A model generated the notes under the pieces. The model saw nothing but the letters and a program-made list of their open reading frames with translations. It was not told where the DNA came from and made no database searches. Positions 11,474 through 25,149 of a DNA stretch of 64,000 bases are shown piece after piece. Origin of the DNA: Adiantum capillus-veneris. Taxonomy: Eukaryota; Streptophyta; Polypodiopsida; Polypodiales; Pteridaceae. A program made the translations under genes and the position numbers. The stretch is from assembly GCA_014529385.2 (NCBI GenBank), contig CM043958.1:152427293-152491292 (forward strand). Direction: 5' to 3'. Numbering within the stretch: the first letter of the stretch is position 1; each line of letters opens with the position of its first letter.

Positions 11474-11709
11474 GGTTTACTCAATGCAAAAGTAGTTGTG
11501 GTCTGTTGTTAAGCCGCTAAATAAGGGCAAAGAGGACAGACAAAGCAAAGCTTGATACAATTTTCAGCTAAAGATGAGCAAGCTCTTTGTATTGTTCGCT
11601 TCACTCCATGATAAATTTGTGTAATATCATGACAATTGCACCACTGCATACAATGCATGGATCACCTTAGAGAGGCATTTTGGAGTTATTTCTTATGAGA
11701 CTTTCAAGA

Positions 11710-12021
11710 TTACATTGAAAATAAAACTCTATGATTTCCTTGCGTTTGGAAAGATAAATTCAAAGTTGGTAAAGTAAGCATGTATCTAAGAGTGATAATA
11801 ATATCCACGTACAACCCTTTTCTCCTTTTTTGAACATCTTTTTGAGGACACATGTTCAATGATCTATTGTAAGGATTCAACAATTGGGAGTTGGCTAGAT
11901 GTTTGCTTGGCATGGAGATAGTCCCAAGAAGGGATTTCCTACTTCGGATGTTTGCCACTACATTATCTTTCTCTTTTATGTACTTGCTCTCAAAATCGTA
12001 TTCTTTCAAAGTGACCTCCAT
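11710..12021 (-). pseudogene. Gypsy RNase H C-terminal fragment, antisense in the array (module b), best copy
   Basis: The open frame (103 codons) starts MEVTLKEYDFESKYIKEKDN and continues VVANIRSRKS. This matches the end of gypsy RT/RNase H, typically (L)xxYDFEIKYIKGKxNVVADALSRR. Just upstream on the same strand, in other frames, are LTQADLNMRQRIW and a FVLINNNHQSIK piece, matching the preceding FxLxTDHxSLK and LNxRQxRW motifs. Sense of the gypsy gene is opposite to the copia gag-like module next to it. Copies occur near 6790-7040, 9980-10240, 13590-13860, 16090-16350, 17810-18080, 19340-19590, 28850-29130, 46780-47000 and 49180-49450. All are truncated and frameshifted. Confidence 0.7.
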
Positions 12022-13039
12022 ATCCTTTGCCTCATGTCGAGTTCAGCTTGGGTTAGAATCGATTTTTATGCTTTGGTGATTGTTGTTGATGAGCACAAAC
12101 CTTTGGCCAAGTAACTGGTGTCTCCAAAGCTATTCAAGGTAATGATGATAGGGTGTGAGATTTGTTGCACCTTCAACTCATGTGTGAACCTTCTCTCCAT
12201 ATCATCATCCTAGTCATGTGTGCAAAACCCATGTGAGAGATATATGAATCAGCCCATGTGGCATATAAGAATATTATGATCTCACTTTGTGCTTACCTAG
12301 AGAATGTATCTAGCGCTACCAAACATACATTTGTTTTTCAACTTTTTGCATCATAAATCAAGTCTATTTTTGCAACCATCTTCTTTGTATATTGATCTCT
12401 CAATGAGTGACTAGAGTATCATGAATATAAAATTGCATTTATTGCATACATTTTGTTCACTTTTTGGGATACTTTCAACTTTGGGGTGGATATTGCTTGA
12501 TTGCATTAGTAAATGAAAAATCTTGGTTCAATTAGTGATTGTGTGTGCATTTAGCTCTTTGGAATAGCTTTCAACTAATTATCTAATCTCTAATTTTTAG
12601 GGATGATTAAAACCAAAAATTGTTTTCTCATAAATTGGTGTGTGCGTGTTGCATTACTACATCTAGTGACACATTTCCACTTGGTAAGGCTTATTTTCCA
12701 CCTCGCTTGCTTTTATAAGAATATCATCAAGACCCTCATTTCAAAATGCAAACTTTTCACTTCTTCGTAAAGCAACACTTAAACACTTAGTCTAAGCACA
12801 CATTTGCACACTACAATCAAATATTTGAATGTAATGTCTTTATGGCAGCCAAGAAGTGGATAAACTTTGAACAACAAGAAATAAGGGCTTGGAATAAGTG
12901 TTTACCATCAAAAAATTTACATTCATTTTTTGTGAACTTTCTAATAATATATGCTATATCTGTTACACATCATGAGAATTTTAGCTTGATGTAACGTTCA
13001 CATGAGAATTAGAGAGTGCCATTGAAATTGGTAAGACCT

Positions 13040-13093
<54 letters not shown>

Positions 13094-13115
13094 ACGCAAA
13101 TGAACACTATCATTG

Positions 13116-13118
<3 letters not shown>

Positions 13119-13155
<37 letters not shown>
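13119..13155 (+). repeat. Poly(G) run, 37 bases
   Basis: The longest of the poly(G) runs that follow AACACTATCATT in many units. Others are at 6345-6373, 9493-9519, 15617-15644, 23389-23408, 25965-25981 (inside the foreign insertion) and 48607-48636. Exact lengths are likely unreliable in sequencing. Confidence 0.9.
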
Positions 13156-13156
<1 letters not shown>

Positions 13157-13213
13157 GGGGTAAAATATTCACAATTCAATGGTTAAGGGGTTAACACTTG
13201 GCAAAAATAAATA

Positions 13214-15531
13214 AATTTACTTAATGTGAAAGCACTTGTGGTCTATTTAAGCCGCTATATAAGGGGGAAGAGTACAAACAGGGCAAAGCTTGATACAATA
13301 TGCAACTAAAGATGAGCAAGCTCCCTGTCTTGTTCACTTCACTCCATGGTAAAGTTGTGCAATATCATGACAATTGCACCACTGCATACAAGCATGGATC
13401 ACCCTAGAGAGGAATTTTGGAGTTGTTTCTGAGACTTTCAAGATTACATTGAAAATACACTCTATGATCTCCTTGCGATTGGAAAGATAAATTCAAAGTT
13501 GATTAAGTAGGTATGTATTTAAGAGTCATAATAATATCCAAGTAAAATCCTTTTCTCCTTTTTTGAACATCTTTCTAAGGACATAATTTGGATGATCCAT
13601 TGTAAGGATTCAACTATTGGGAGTTGGCTAGATGTTTGCATGGAATGGAGATAGTCCCAAGAACAGATTTCCTACTTTGGATGTTTGCCACTACAATATC
13701 TTTTCCTTTGCTCTTAGAATCACATTCTTTTAAAGTGACCTCCATATCCTTTGCCACCTTTCGAGGTCATCTTGGGTTCGAATCCATTTTTATGTTTTGG
13801 AGAGCACAAACCTTTGGCCAACAAGTAACTGGTGTCTCCAAAGCTATTCAAGGTAATGATGATAGGGTGTGAGCTTTGTTGCACCTTCATTTCATGTGTA
13901 AACCTTCTCTCCATATCATCATCCTAGCCATGTGTGCAAAACCCATGTGAGAAATATATGAATCATCTCATGTGGCATAAAAGAATATTATGATCTCACT
14001 TTGTGCTTACCTAGAGATTGTATCTAGCTCTACAAAAGAGACATTTGTTGTAAAACTTTTTGCATCATAAATCAAGTCTATTTTTGCAACCATTTTCTTT
14101 GTATATTGAGCTTTCAATGAGTCACTAGATTATCTCAACATTAACTATGTGTAGGTTATGAAAAATCCGTAACGTATCCACCATAGCTTCATTTGGTAAG
14201 CCATTAGGTAAATTAGCACTTCTTAATCTAAATAGATCCTTAGAATTCTCTATGCTAGATTTCATTGACAAATTTTCTTGGCCATTGCAATTGGTAATTC
14301 AACACCCCTTTGCATCTACATAATTAAACTACATTGCATAATTTCCCTCTTTTGAAGCCAATTTGTGATGGGATATGTAGGAGTTTAGAACCATCACCCA
14401 CAAAAGATTGATTAAGAAGATGAAATTGTATAAATTGCACACATTTACACGTTCTTGAGAGTGCAATTAAGTATGTTTTGTTCATTAATAAGATCAATTT
14501 TTTTACTTTTTTGCATACTTTCAATTTTGGGGTGTATATTGTTTGATTCCATTAGTAAATAAAAAATATTGCTTCAATTAGTGATAGTGTGTGCGTTTAG
14601 CCATTTGGAATAACTTTCAACTAATTGCTTAATCTCTAGTTTTTGGAGATGATTGCAACCAAGTCATTTTTCTCTAATTTGTTGTGTGGGAGTCCGGACA
14701 CTTGGGTGCTTTGGTGATGGAAGACCACTCCTGGAAAAAATAAAATTTATTTGGCTAAAAGACAACCAATCTTGTCAAAGCATAGTCTCATCAATCAATC
14801 ACTCACACACACACACACACCCACAAACATGCGCGTGCTCTTTAACTCCACCCAAGTTGTCAATAGCTTGACGCTCTTGATTTACTAGCTATTGCTAGGC
14901 AACCTTACCCAAGTTACTTGCCCCAATCTATTTTGTAATTTTTTTTCTATCTAGCTTGGGCTCCACTAGAGTCATCATTGATTGTATCAAATCCTGATAT
15001 GTGCACTATCTTCCCTTGTATTTATTTGGCCTCGCTATGTGCAATAAGTACACATAACACATGTTGCTCTGGCCATTGGATCCCACCCGAATCATTCTTT
15101 TCGTGCACTTGAAATGCACTTCTTGCTCTAGAAGCTTTATAGCATTGTCCCAGCTCTCGATGTATTGGTTATGCTGCCAATTCAGCAACCATCTCAAAGG
15201 CTTGCATGGAGCCCACCTTGACATGCACCTAATTGTTTTGAGTAGATTAACGACCTTGTTCCCATTACTACATCTAGTGACACATTTCTACTTGGTAAGG
15301 TTGATTTTCCACCTCACTTGCTTTTATAAGAATATCATCAAGGCGCTCATTTTCAAAATGCAAACTTTTCACTTCCTTGTAAAACAACACTTAAGCACTT
15401 AGTCTAAGCACCCATTCATGAACTTTCTAATAATATATGCTTTATCTATCACACATTATGATAATTTTAGCTTGATGCAACTTGCACATGAGAATTACAC
15501 AGTGCCATTCCAATTGGTAAGACCTTCCTCG

Positions 15532-15595
<64 letters not shown>

Positions 15596-15612
15596 ATGCA
15601 AAGGAACGCAAT

Positions 15613-15644
<32 letters not shown>

Positions 15645-15700
15645 AGATAAAATATCCACAATTTAATGTTTAAGCGTTTCACACTTGGCCAAAAAAAAAA
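13214..15700 (+). repeat. Array unit 5 (near-complete reference unit, ~2.49 kb)
   Basis: Modules a to i are present in order, with only small deletions: the primer-site motif is damaged near 14190 and about 130 bp are missing near 15413. (CT)n runs 15535-15593 and poly(G) 15617-15644. It is the simplest guide to the ancestral unit length. Confidence 0.85.
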
Positions 15701-18700
15701 AGTTTACTTGATGCAAAAGTAGTTGTGGTCTATTGTTAAACCGTTTGATAAGGGCAAAGAGTAAAAACAAGGCAAAGCTTGATACAATATGCAGCTAAAG
15801 ATGAGCAAGCTCTTTGTCTTGTTCACTTCATTGCATGATAAATTTGTGCAATATCATGACAATTGCACCACTATATACAATGCATGGATCCCCTTAGAGA
15901 GGCATTTTGGAGTTATTTCTGAGACTTTCAAGATTACATTGAAAATAAACTCTATGATCTCCTTGCGATTGGAAAGATAAATTCAAACTTGGTAAAGTAG
16001 GCATGTATCTAAGAGTGATAATAATATCCAATTACAATCCTTTTATCCTTTTTTGAACATCTTTCTGAGGACATAATTTGGATGATCCATTGTAAGGATT
16101 CAACTATTGGGAGTTGGCTAGATGTTTGCTTTGGAATGGAGACGTTCCCAAGAACGGATTTCCTACTTCAAATATTTCCCACTACATTATCTTTCCCTTT
16201 CATGTACTTGATCTTAAAGTTGTATTCTTTCAAAGTGACCTCCATATCCTTTGCCTCATGTTGAGATCAGCTTGGGTTAGAATCCATTTTTATGCTTTGG
16301 TGATTGTTGGCCAAGTAACTAGTGTCTCCAAAGCTATTCAAGGTAATGATAATAGGGTGTGAGATTTGTTGCACCTTCATCTCATGTGTGAACCTTCTCT
16401 CCATATTATCATCCTAGCCATGTGTGCAAAACCCATGTAAGAGATATATGAATCATTCCATGTGGCATATAAGAATATTATGATCTCACTTTGTGCTTAC
16501 CGAGAGATCGTATCTAGCTCTATAAAACATACATTTATTGTACAACTTTTTGCATTGTAAATCAAGTCTATTTTTGCGACCATCTTCTTTGTATATTGAG
16601 CTCTCAATGAGTCACTAGATTATCTCTACATTAACTATGTGTAAATTATAAAAATCACTAACGTATCCATCATAGCTTCATTTGGTATCAAAGCCATTAG
16701 CTAGATTAGCACTTCTTAATCTAATTAGATCCTAGGAATTCTCTATGCTAGATTTCCTTGACAAATCTTCTTGGCCATTGCAATTGCTAATTCCATGCCC
16801 CTTTGCATCTACCTAATTAAACTACATTCCATAATTTCCCTGTTTTGAAGCCAATTTGTGATGGGATATGTTGGAGGTTAGAACCATCACCCAGAAAAGA
16901 TTGATTATGAATATTAAATTGCATTAATTACGCACATTTACACATTCTTGGGAGTGTAATTAAGTTCTTTTTTGCTCATTAATAAGATCAATTTTGTTCA
17001 TTCTTTTGGATACTTTCAATTTTTTGGTGGATTTTGCTGGATTGCATTCATAAATAAAAAATCTTGGTTCAATTAGTGATTGTGTGTGCGTTTAGCCCTT
17101 TGGAATAACTTTCAGCTGATTTCTTAATCTCTAGTTCTTGGAGATGATTGAAACCAAAAATCATTTTCTCATAAATTGGTGTGTCTGTATCCACTTGGGC
17201 ACTTTGGTGATGGGAGACCACTCTTGGAAAAAATAAAATTTATTTGGCTAAAAGACAACCATAGTTTGTCAAAGCGCTGTCTCATCAATCAACCACTCAC
17301 ACACACGCACACAAACATGCGCGTGCTCTTTAACTCCACCCAAGTTGTCAATAGCTTGACACTCTTTATTTACTAGCTATTGCTACGCAACCTTACCCAA
17401 TTTACTTGCCCCAATCTATTTTGTATGTTGTTGCACTGTCTAACTTGGGCTTCACCAGAGTCATCATTGATTGCTTCAAATCGTGATATGCACACTAGCT
17501 TCCCTTGTATTTATTTTTTTGGCATCGCCTTGTGCAATAAGTACGCACAACACATGTTGCTCTGGCCATTGGGTCCCACCCGAATTGTTCTTTTCGTGCG
17601 CTTGCAATGCACTTCTTGCTCTAGAAGCTCTATATCATTGTCCAGCTCTCCATGTATTGCTTATGTTGTCAATCTAGCAACGAGCTCAAAGCCTTGTGTG
17701 GAGACCACCTTGACATGCACCTAATTGGTTTGACTAGATTAAGGATCCAAGTACAATCCTTTTCTCCTTTTTTGAACATCTTTCTGAGGACATAATTGGA
17801 TGATTCATTGTAAGGATTCAACTATTGGGAGTTGGCTAGATGTTTGCTTGGCATGGAGATAGTCCCAAGAACGGATTTCCTACTTCCGATGTTTGCCACT
17901 ACATCATGTTTCCCTTTTATGTACTTGCTATCAAAATTGTATTCTTTCAAAGTGACCTCCATATCCTTTGCCTCATGTTGAGGTCAGCTTGGGTTAGAAT
18001 CCATTTTTATACTTTGGTGATTGTTGTTAATGAGCACAAATCTTTGGCCAAGTAACTGGTGTCACCAAAGTTATTCAAGGTAATGATAATAGGGTGTGAG
18101 CTTTGCTGCACATACAACTCATGTGTGATCACGCCTTCTCTCCATATCATCATCCTAGCCATGTGTACGAAACCCATGTGAGACATATATGGATCATCAC
18201 ATGTGGCATATAAGAATATTATGATCTCACTTTGTGCTTACCTAGAGATCTATCTAGCTCTACAAAACAGGCATTTGTTGTAGAACTTTTTACATCATAT
18301 ATCAAGTCTATTTTTGCAACCATCATCTTTGTATATTGAGCTCGCAATGAGTCACTAGGTTATCTCTACATTAACTATGTGTAGGTTATTAAAAATAGTG
18401 TTGCTTTGGCCCCGAATCATTTTTTTAGTGCACTTACACAATGCACTTCTTGCTTCAAAAGCTCTATAGCATTGTCATATCGCTCCATGTATTGCTTATG
18501 CTGCCAATTTAGCAACCAGCTCAAAACCTTGCGTGGAGCGCATCTTGACATGTACCTAATTGTTTTGACTAGATTAAGGACCTTGTTTCCATTACTACGT
18601 CTAGTGGCACATTTCTACTTGGTAAGGCTAATTTTCCACCTCGCTTGCTTTTATAAGAATACCCATCAATGCCCTCATTTTAAAAATGCAAACTATCCAC

Positions 18701-18985
18701 TTCTTTGTACAACAACACTTAAGCACTTACTCTAAGCACCCATTTGCACACTACCATTGCCTAAACCATCAAATATTTGACTGTGATTTCTATATGACAA
18801 CCAAGAAGGGGATAAACTTTGAACGTCAAGCAATAAGGGCTTGAAATAAGTGTTTACCATCATAAAATGTATGTTCATTTTTCTTGAATTTTTTAATAGT
18901 ATATGCTATATCTATCACTGATAATTTTAGCTTGACATAACTTGCATATGAGAATTAGAGAGTGCCATTGAAATTGGTAAGACCT

Positions 18986-19039
<54 letters not shown>

Positions 19040-19064
19040 ATGCAAAGGAACACTTTTGTTCTCT
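15701..19064 (+). repeat. Array unit 6 (composite with second RNase H/LTR block)
   Basis: After modules a to f the sequence switches near 17743 (AAGGATCCAAGTACAATCC) back to the start of module b, giving a second RNase H block (about 17810-18080). It then rejoins module f near 18395. The primer-site-like motif is 16683-16695 and (CT)n is 18990-19037. There is no poly(G). Confidence 0.8.
16683..16695 (+). other. Primer-binding-site-like motif, unit 6
   Basis: TGGTATCAAAGCC preceded by CATAGCTTCATT, the same as in unit 2. Confidence 0.6.
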
Positions 19065-21569
19065 GCTATAGATAAGGGCGAAGAGTACAAACAAGGAAAA
19101 GCTTGATACAATATGCACCTAAAGATGAGCAAGCTCTGGTCTTGTTCACTTCACTCCACGATAAATTTGTGCACTATCATGACAATTGCACCACTGCATA
19201 CAATGCATGGATCACCTTAGAGAGGCATTTTGGAGTTATTTCTGAGACTTTTAAGATTATATTGAAAATAAACCTCTATGATCTCCTTTTTTTACCCTCT
19301 TTCTAAGGTTATAATTTGGATGATCCATTGTAAGGATTCAACTATTGGGAGTTGGCTAGATGTTTGTTTGGCTTAGAGACAGTCCCAAGAATGGATTTCC
19401 TACTTTGGATGATTGCCACTACATTATCTTTCCCTTTTATGTACTTGCTCTCAAAAAAAAGTGAGCTCCATATCCTTTGCCTTATATTGAGGTCAGCTTG
19501 GGTTAGAATCCATTTTTATGCTTCCTTGATTATTGTTGATGAGCACAAATCTTTAGCCAAGTAACTGGTGTCCCGAAAGCTATTCAAGGTAATGATAATA
19601 GGGTGTGAGCTTTGTTGCACCTTCAACTCATGCGTGAAGCTTCTCTCCATATCATTATCCTAGCCATGTGTGCAAAACCATTGTGAGAGATATATGAATC
19701 ATCCCATGTGGCATATAAGAATATTATGATCTCACTTTGTGTTTACCTAGAGATCGTATCTAGCTCTACAAAACAGACATTTGTTGTACAAGATTTTGCA
19801 TCATAAATCAAGTCTATTTTTGCAACCATCTTCTTTGTATATTGACCTCTCAATGAGAAACTAGAGTATCTCTACATTAACTATGTCTAAGTTATGAAAA
19901 ATTACTAACATATCCACCATAGCTTCATTTCATATCAAGTCCATTAGCTAGATTAGCACTTGTTAATCTAATTAGATCCTAAGAATTAGCACACAAATAC
20001 GTAGATACATATATATACTAGTAGACCTAAGTAGAGGCTAGTAGTGCCAAAGGTCAAGTTCACCTCTTTAGATATCATCACAGTTTCAACCGTGGTAAAA
20101 CCAAAGGTACATTGCAATAATCCATGCATGAGTGGATCAATGACTGCAACGCCATGATTAAAAAAGGAATATTCTCTATGCTAGATTTCAATGACAATTC
20201 TTCTTGGCCATTGCAATTGCTAATTCAACGCCCCTTTGCATCTATATAATTAAAACAACATTTCATAATTTCACTCTTTTGAAGCCAATTTGTGATGGGA
20301 TATGTAGGAGTTTAGAACCATCACCCACAAAAGATTGATTAGGAATATAAAATTGCATTAATTGCACACATTTACACGTTCTTGGGAGTTTAATTAAGTA
20401 TTTTTTGCTCATTAATAAGATGAATTCTGTTCTTTTTTTTTGGATACTTTCAATTTTGGGGTGAATTTTGATTGATTGTATTAGTAAATAAAAAATATCG
20501 CTTCAATTCGTGATTGTGTGTGCGTTCAGCCCTTTGGAATGGATTTCAATTAATTGCTTAATCTCTAGTATTTGGGGATGATTGGAACCAAAAATCATTT
20601 TCTCATAAATTGGTGTGTGCATGTCCACTTGGGCACTTTGGTGATGAGAAACCACTCTTGAAAAATTCAAAATTTATTTGGCCAAAAGACAACCATATCT
20701 TGTCAAAGCGTAGTCTCATCAATCAATCACTCACACACACGCACACAAACATGCACGGCTCTTTAACTCCACCCAAGTTGTCGACAGCTTGACACTCTTG
20801 ATATACTAGCTATTGCTACGCAACCTTACCCAAGTTACTTGCCCCAATCTATTTTGTAAGTTACACTGTCTAACTTGGGCCCACCAAAGTCATCATTGAT
20901 TGCATAAAATCGTGATATGCACACTATCTTTTCTTGTATTTATTTGACCTCGCTATGTGCAATAAGTATACACAACACCTATTGCTTTGGCCATTGTGTC
21001 CCACCCGAAACGTTTTTTCATGCACTTGCAATGTACTTATTGGTCCACGAGCTTTATAGCATTGTCCCATCTCTATATATGTTACTTATGCTGCAATTTA
21101 GCAACCATCTCAGTGGAACCAACCTTGACATGCACCTAATTGTTTTGACTAGATTAAGGAACTTGTTCCCATTACTACATCTAGCGACACATTTCTACTT
21201 GGTAAGGCTAATTTTCCACCTCGCTTCCTTTTATAAGAATATAATCAAGGCCCTCATTTTTACAATGCAAACATTCCACTTCCTCGTAAACCAACACTTA
21301 AGCACTTAGTCTAAGCACCCATTCGCACACTACCATTGATTAAACCATCAAATATTTGAATGTGATTTCTTTATGGCAGCCAAGAACGGGATAAACTTTG
21401 AACGTCAACCAATAAGGTCTTGAAATAAGTGTTTACCATCAAAACATTTACATTCATTTTTTGTGAACTTTCTAATAATATATGCTATATCTATCACACA
21501 TGATGATAATTTTAGCTTGACCTACCTTGCACATGAGAATTAGACAGTGCCATTCAAATTGGTAAGACC

Positions 21570-21632
<63 letters not shown>

Positions 21633-21733
21633 ACATGCAAAGGAACACTATCATTGGGGGAAGGGGGGGTGAGAGATACAATATCCACAATTCAATGGTT
21701 AAGGGTTTCACACTTGGAAAAAAAATATTTAAA
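19065..21733 (+). repeat. Array unit 7
   Basis: The unit begins truncated at CTAGATAAGGGC, then carries modules a to g, with a 185-bp insertion at 19987-20171. (CT)n is about 21573-21620, followed by an (ATCT)n variant. The G-run is interrupted (21656-21669). Confidence 0.8.
19987..20171. mobile_element. 185-bp unclassified insertion in unit 7
   Basis: It interrupts the otherwise conserved AAGAATTCTCTATGC motif. GAAT flanks both sides and may be a short target duplication. The inserted DNA has a short ATATATATAC stretch near its left end and an A-rich right end (ATTAAAAAAGGAAT), with no ORF. A short non-autonomous element is possible, but I cannot classify it. Confidence 0.45.
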
Positions 21734-23465
21734 GGTTTACTTAATGAGAAAAAAGTTGTGGCCTTTTGTTAAGCTTCTAGATAAGGGCAAAGAGTACAAA
21801 CAAGGCAAAGCTTGATACAATATGCAGCTAAAGATGAGCAAGCTCTGTGTCTTGTTCACTTCACTCCATGATGAATTTGTGCAATATCACGAGAATTGCA
21901 CCACTGCATACAATGCATGGATCACCTTTGAGAGGCATTTTGGATTTATTTCTGAGACTTTGAAGATTAAAATGAAAATAAAACTTTATGACGTCCTGGC
22001 GGTTGGAAAGATAAATTCAACGTCGGTGAAGTAGGTATGTATCTAAGAGTGATAATAATATCCAAGTACAATCCTTTTCTCCTTTTTTGAACATTCTTTT
22101 AAGGACATAATTTGGACGATCCATTGTAAGGATTCAACTACTCGAAGTTGGCTAGATGTTTGCTTGGCATGTCCCAAGAACGGATTTCCTAGTTCGGATG
22201 TTTTTTGTATACTTTCAATTTTGGGGTGGATTTATCTTGATTGCATTAGTAAATACAAAATCTTGCTTCAATTAGTAATTGTGTGTGCATTTAGCCTTTT
22301 GGAATAGCTTTCAACTGATTGCTTAATCTCTAGTTTTTGCGGATGATTGGAACCAAAAATAATTTTCTCATGAATTAGTGTGTGTACGTGTCCACTTGGG
22401 CACTTTGGTGATGGGAGACTGCTCTTGGAAAAAATAAAATTTATTTGGCTAAAAGGCAACCGTATCTTGTCAAAGCATAGGCTCATCAATCAATCACTCA
22501 CACACACGCACACAAACATGCGCATGCTCTTTAACTTTACCCAAGTTGTCTATAGCTTGACACTCTTGATTTATTAGCTATTGCTATGAAACCTTGCCCA
22601 AGTTACTTGTCCCAATCTATTTCGTAAGTTGTGTTGTCTAACTTGGGCTCCACCAAAGTCATCATTGATTGCATCAAATCCTCATATGTGCAATATCTTC
22701 CCTTGTATTTATTTTGCCTTGTTATGTGCAATAAGTATGCACAACACCTGTTGCTCTGGCCATTGGGTCCCACCCGAATCCTTCTTTTCATGCACTTGCA
22801 ATGCACTTCTTGCTCCTCGAGCTCACTCTCCATGTATTTCTTATGCTGCCAATTTAGAAACCAACTCAAAGCCTTGCGTGGATCCAACCTTGACATGAAC
22901 CTACTTGTTTTGACTAGATTAAGGACCTTGTTCCCATTACTACATCTAGTGACACATTTTTACTTGGTAAGGCTCATTTTCCACCTTGCTTGCTTTTATA
23001 AGAATACCATGAAGGCCGTCATTTTCAAAATGTAAACTTTCCACTTCCTCAAAAAACAACACTTAAGCACGTAGTCTAAGCATCCATTCACACAATACAA
23101 TTGATTAAACCATTAAATATTTGAATGTGATTTCTTTTTGGTAGCCATGAAGGGGATAAACTTTGAACGTCAACCAATAAGGGCTTGACATAAGTGTTTA
23201 CCATCAAAAAATTTACGTTCATTTTTTGTGAACTTTACAATAATATATGCTATATCTATCACATGATGATAATTTTATCTTGACGTACTTGCATATGAGA
23301 ATTAGACAGTGCCACTCAAATTTGTAAGACCTTCCTCTCTCTCTCTATCTATCTATGTATCTACATGCAAAAAACACTATCATTGGGCGGGGGGGGGGGG
23401 GGGGGGGGAGATAAAATATCCACAATTCAATGGTTAAGGGTTTCACACTTGGTAAAAAAAATAAA
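21734..23465 (+). repeat. Array unit 8 (deleted within module b)
   Basis: The gag-like piece is 21822-22034. Module b is cut at about 22200 and joined to the TTTGTATACTTTCAATTTTGG part of module d. Modules e to g follow, then a short CT/ATCT tract and poly(G) 23389-23408. Confidence 0.85.
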
Positions 23466-25096
23466 GGTTTACTTAACGCAAAGGCAGTTGTCACCTATTG
23501 TTAAGCTGCTAGATAAGGGCAAAGAGTATAAACAAGGCAAAGCTTGATACAATGTGCAACTAAATATGAGGAAGCTGTGTGTCTTGTTCACTTCACTCCA
23601 TGATAAATTTGTGCAATATCATGACAATTTCACCATTGCATACAATGCATCGATTTGTTTCTGAGAGTTTCAAGATTACATTGAAAATAAAACTCTATGA
23701 CCTCCTTGCGGTTGGAAAGATAAATTCAAAGTCAGTAAAGTAGGCATGTATCTAAGAGTGATGATAATATCCAATTACAATCCTTTCCTCCTTTTTTGAA
23801 CATCTTTCTAAGGACACAATTTGGACGATCCATTGTAAGAATTCAACTTTTCACAGTTGGCTAGATGTTTGCTTGGCATGTCCCAAGAATAGATTTCCTA
23901 GTGTGGATGTTTGCCACTACATTATCTTTCCCTTTTATGTACTTGCTCTCAAAATTGTATTCTTTCAAAGTGACCTCCATATCCTTTGCCTCATGTTGAG
24001 GTCAGCTTGATTGTATTCGTAAATAAAAAATATTGCTTCAATTAGTGATTGTGTGTGCGTTTAGCCCTTTGGAATAACTTTCAACTGATTTCTTAATCTT
24101 TGGTTCTTGGAGATGATTGAAACCAAAAATCATTTCTCATAAATTGGTGTGTGTGTGTGTGTGTGTGTGTGTGTCCACTTGAGCACTTTGGTGATGGGAG
24201 ACCACTCTTGGAAAAAACAAAATTATTGGCTAAAAGACAACCATAGTTTGTCAAAGTGCTGTCTCATCAATCAATCACTCACACACACGCACACAAACAT
24301 GCGCATGCTCTTTAACTCCACCCAAGTTGTCAATAGCTTGACACTTTTTACTTACTAGCTATTGCTCTGAAACCTTACCCAAGTTACTTGCCCCAATCTA
24401 TTTTGTAAGTTGCGCTGTCTAACTTGGGCTCCACCAGAGTCTTCATTGATTGCATCAAATCCTGATATTCGCACTCTCTTCCTTTGTATTTATTTGGCCT
24501 TTCTATGTGCAATAAGTATGCACAACACTTTGTTGCTCTGGCCAATGGGTTCCACCGAAATCGTTCTTTTTGTGCGCTTGCAATGCACTTCTTGCTCCGC
24601 AAGCTGTATAGCATTGTCCTAGCTCTCCATGCATTGCTTATGCTACAAATTTAGTAACCAACTCAAAGCCCACATTGTTATGCACCTAATTGTTTTGACT
24701 AGATGAAGGACCTTGTTCCCATTAGTACATCTAGTGACACATATCTACTTGGTAAGGCTAATTTTCCATCTCTCTTGCTTTTATAAGAATATCATCAAGG
24801 CCCTCATTTTCAAAATGCAAACTTTTCATTTCCTTGTAAAAAAACACTAAAGCAGTTAGTCTAAGCACCCAATCGCACACTACCATTGATTAAACCATCA
24901 AATATTTGAATGCGATTTCTTTTTGGGCGCAAAAAAGGGGATAAAATTTGAACGTCAAGCAATAAGGGCTTGAAAATTTAAGTTCATTTTTTGTAAACTT
25001 TCTAATAATATATGCTATATCTATCACACATGATGATAATTCTAGCTTAACCTAAATTGCACATGAGAATTAGACAGGGCCATTCAAATTGGTAAG

Positions 25097-25143
<47 letters not shown>

Positions 25144-25149
<6 letters not shown>

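Larger units (their letters stand above)
11474..13213 (+). repeat. Array unit 4 (module f missing)
   Basis: It contains the gag-like piece (about 11575-11770) and the best-preserved antisense RNase H (11710-12021 on - strand). A deletion follows near 12420, a short piece of d is kept, and it then jumps at about 12652 into module g. (CT)n is 13041-13091. Poly(G) at 13119-13155 is the longest in the window (37 Gs). Confidence 0.85.

Noticed and set aside
15467-15682. - strand ORF with poly-Pro and Arg-Glu repeats
   Set aside because: It is the reverse translation of the poly(G) and (CT)n tracts of unit 5.
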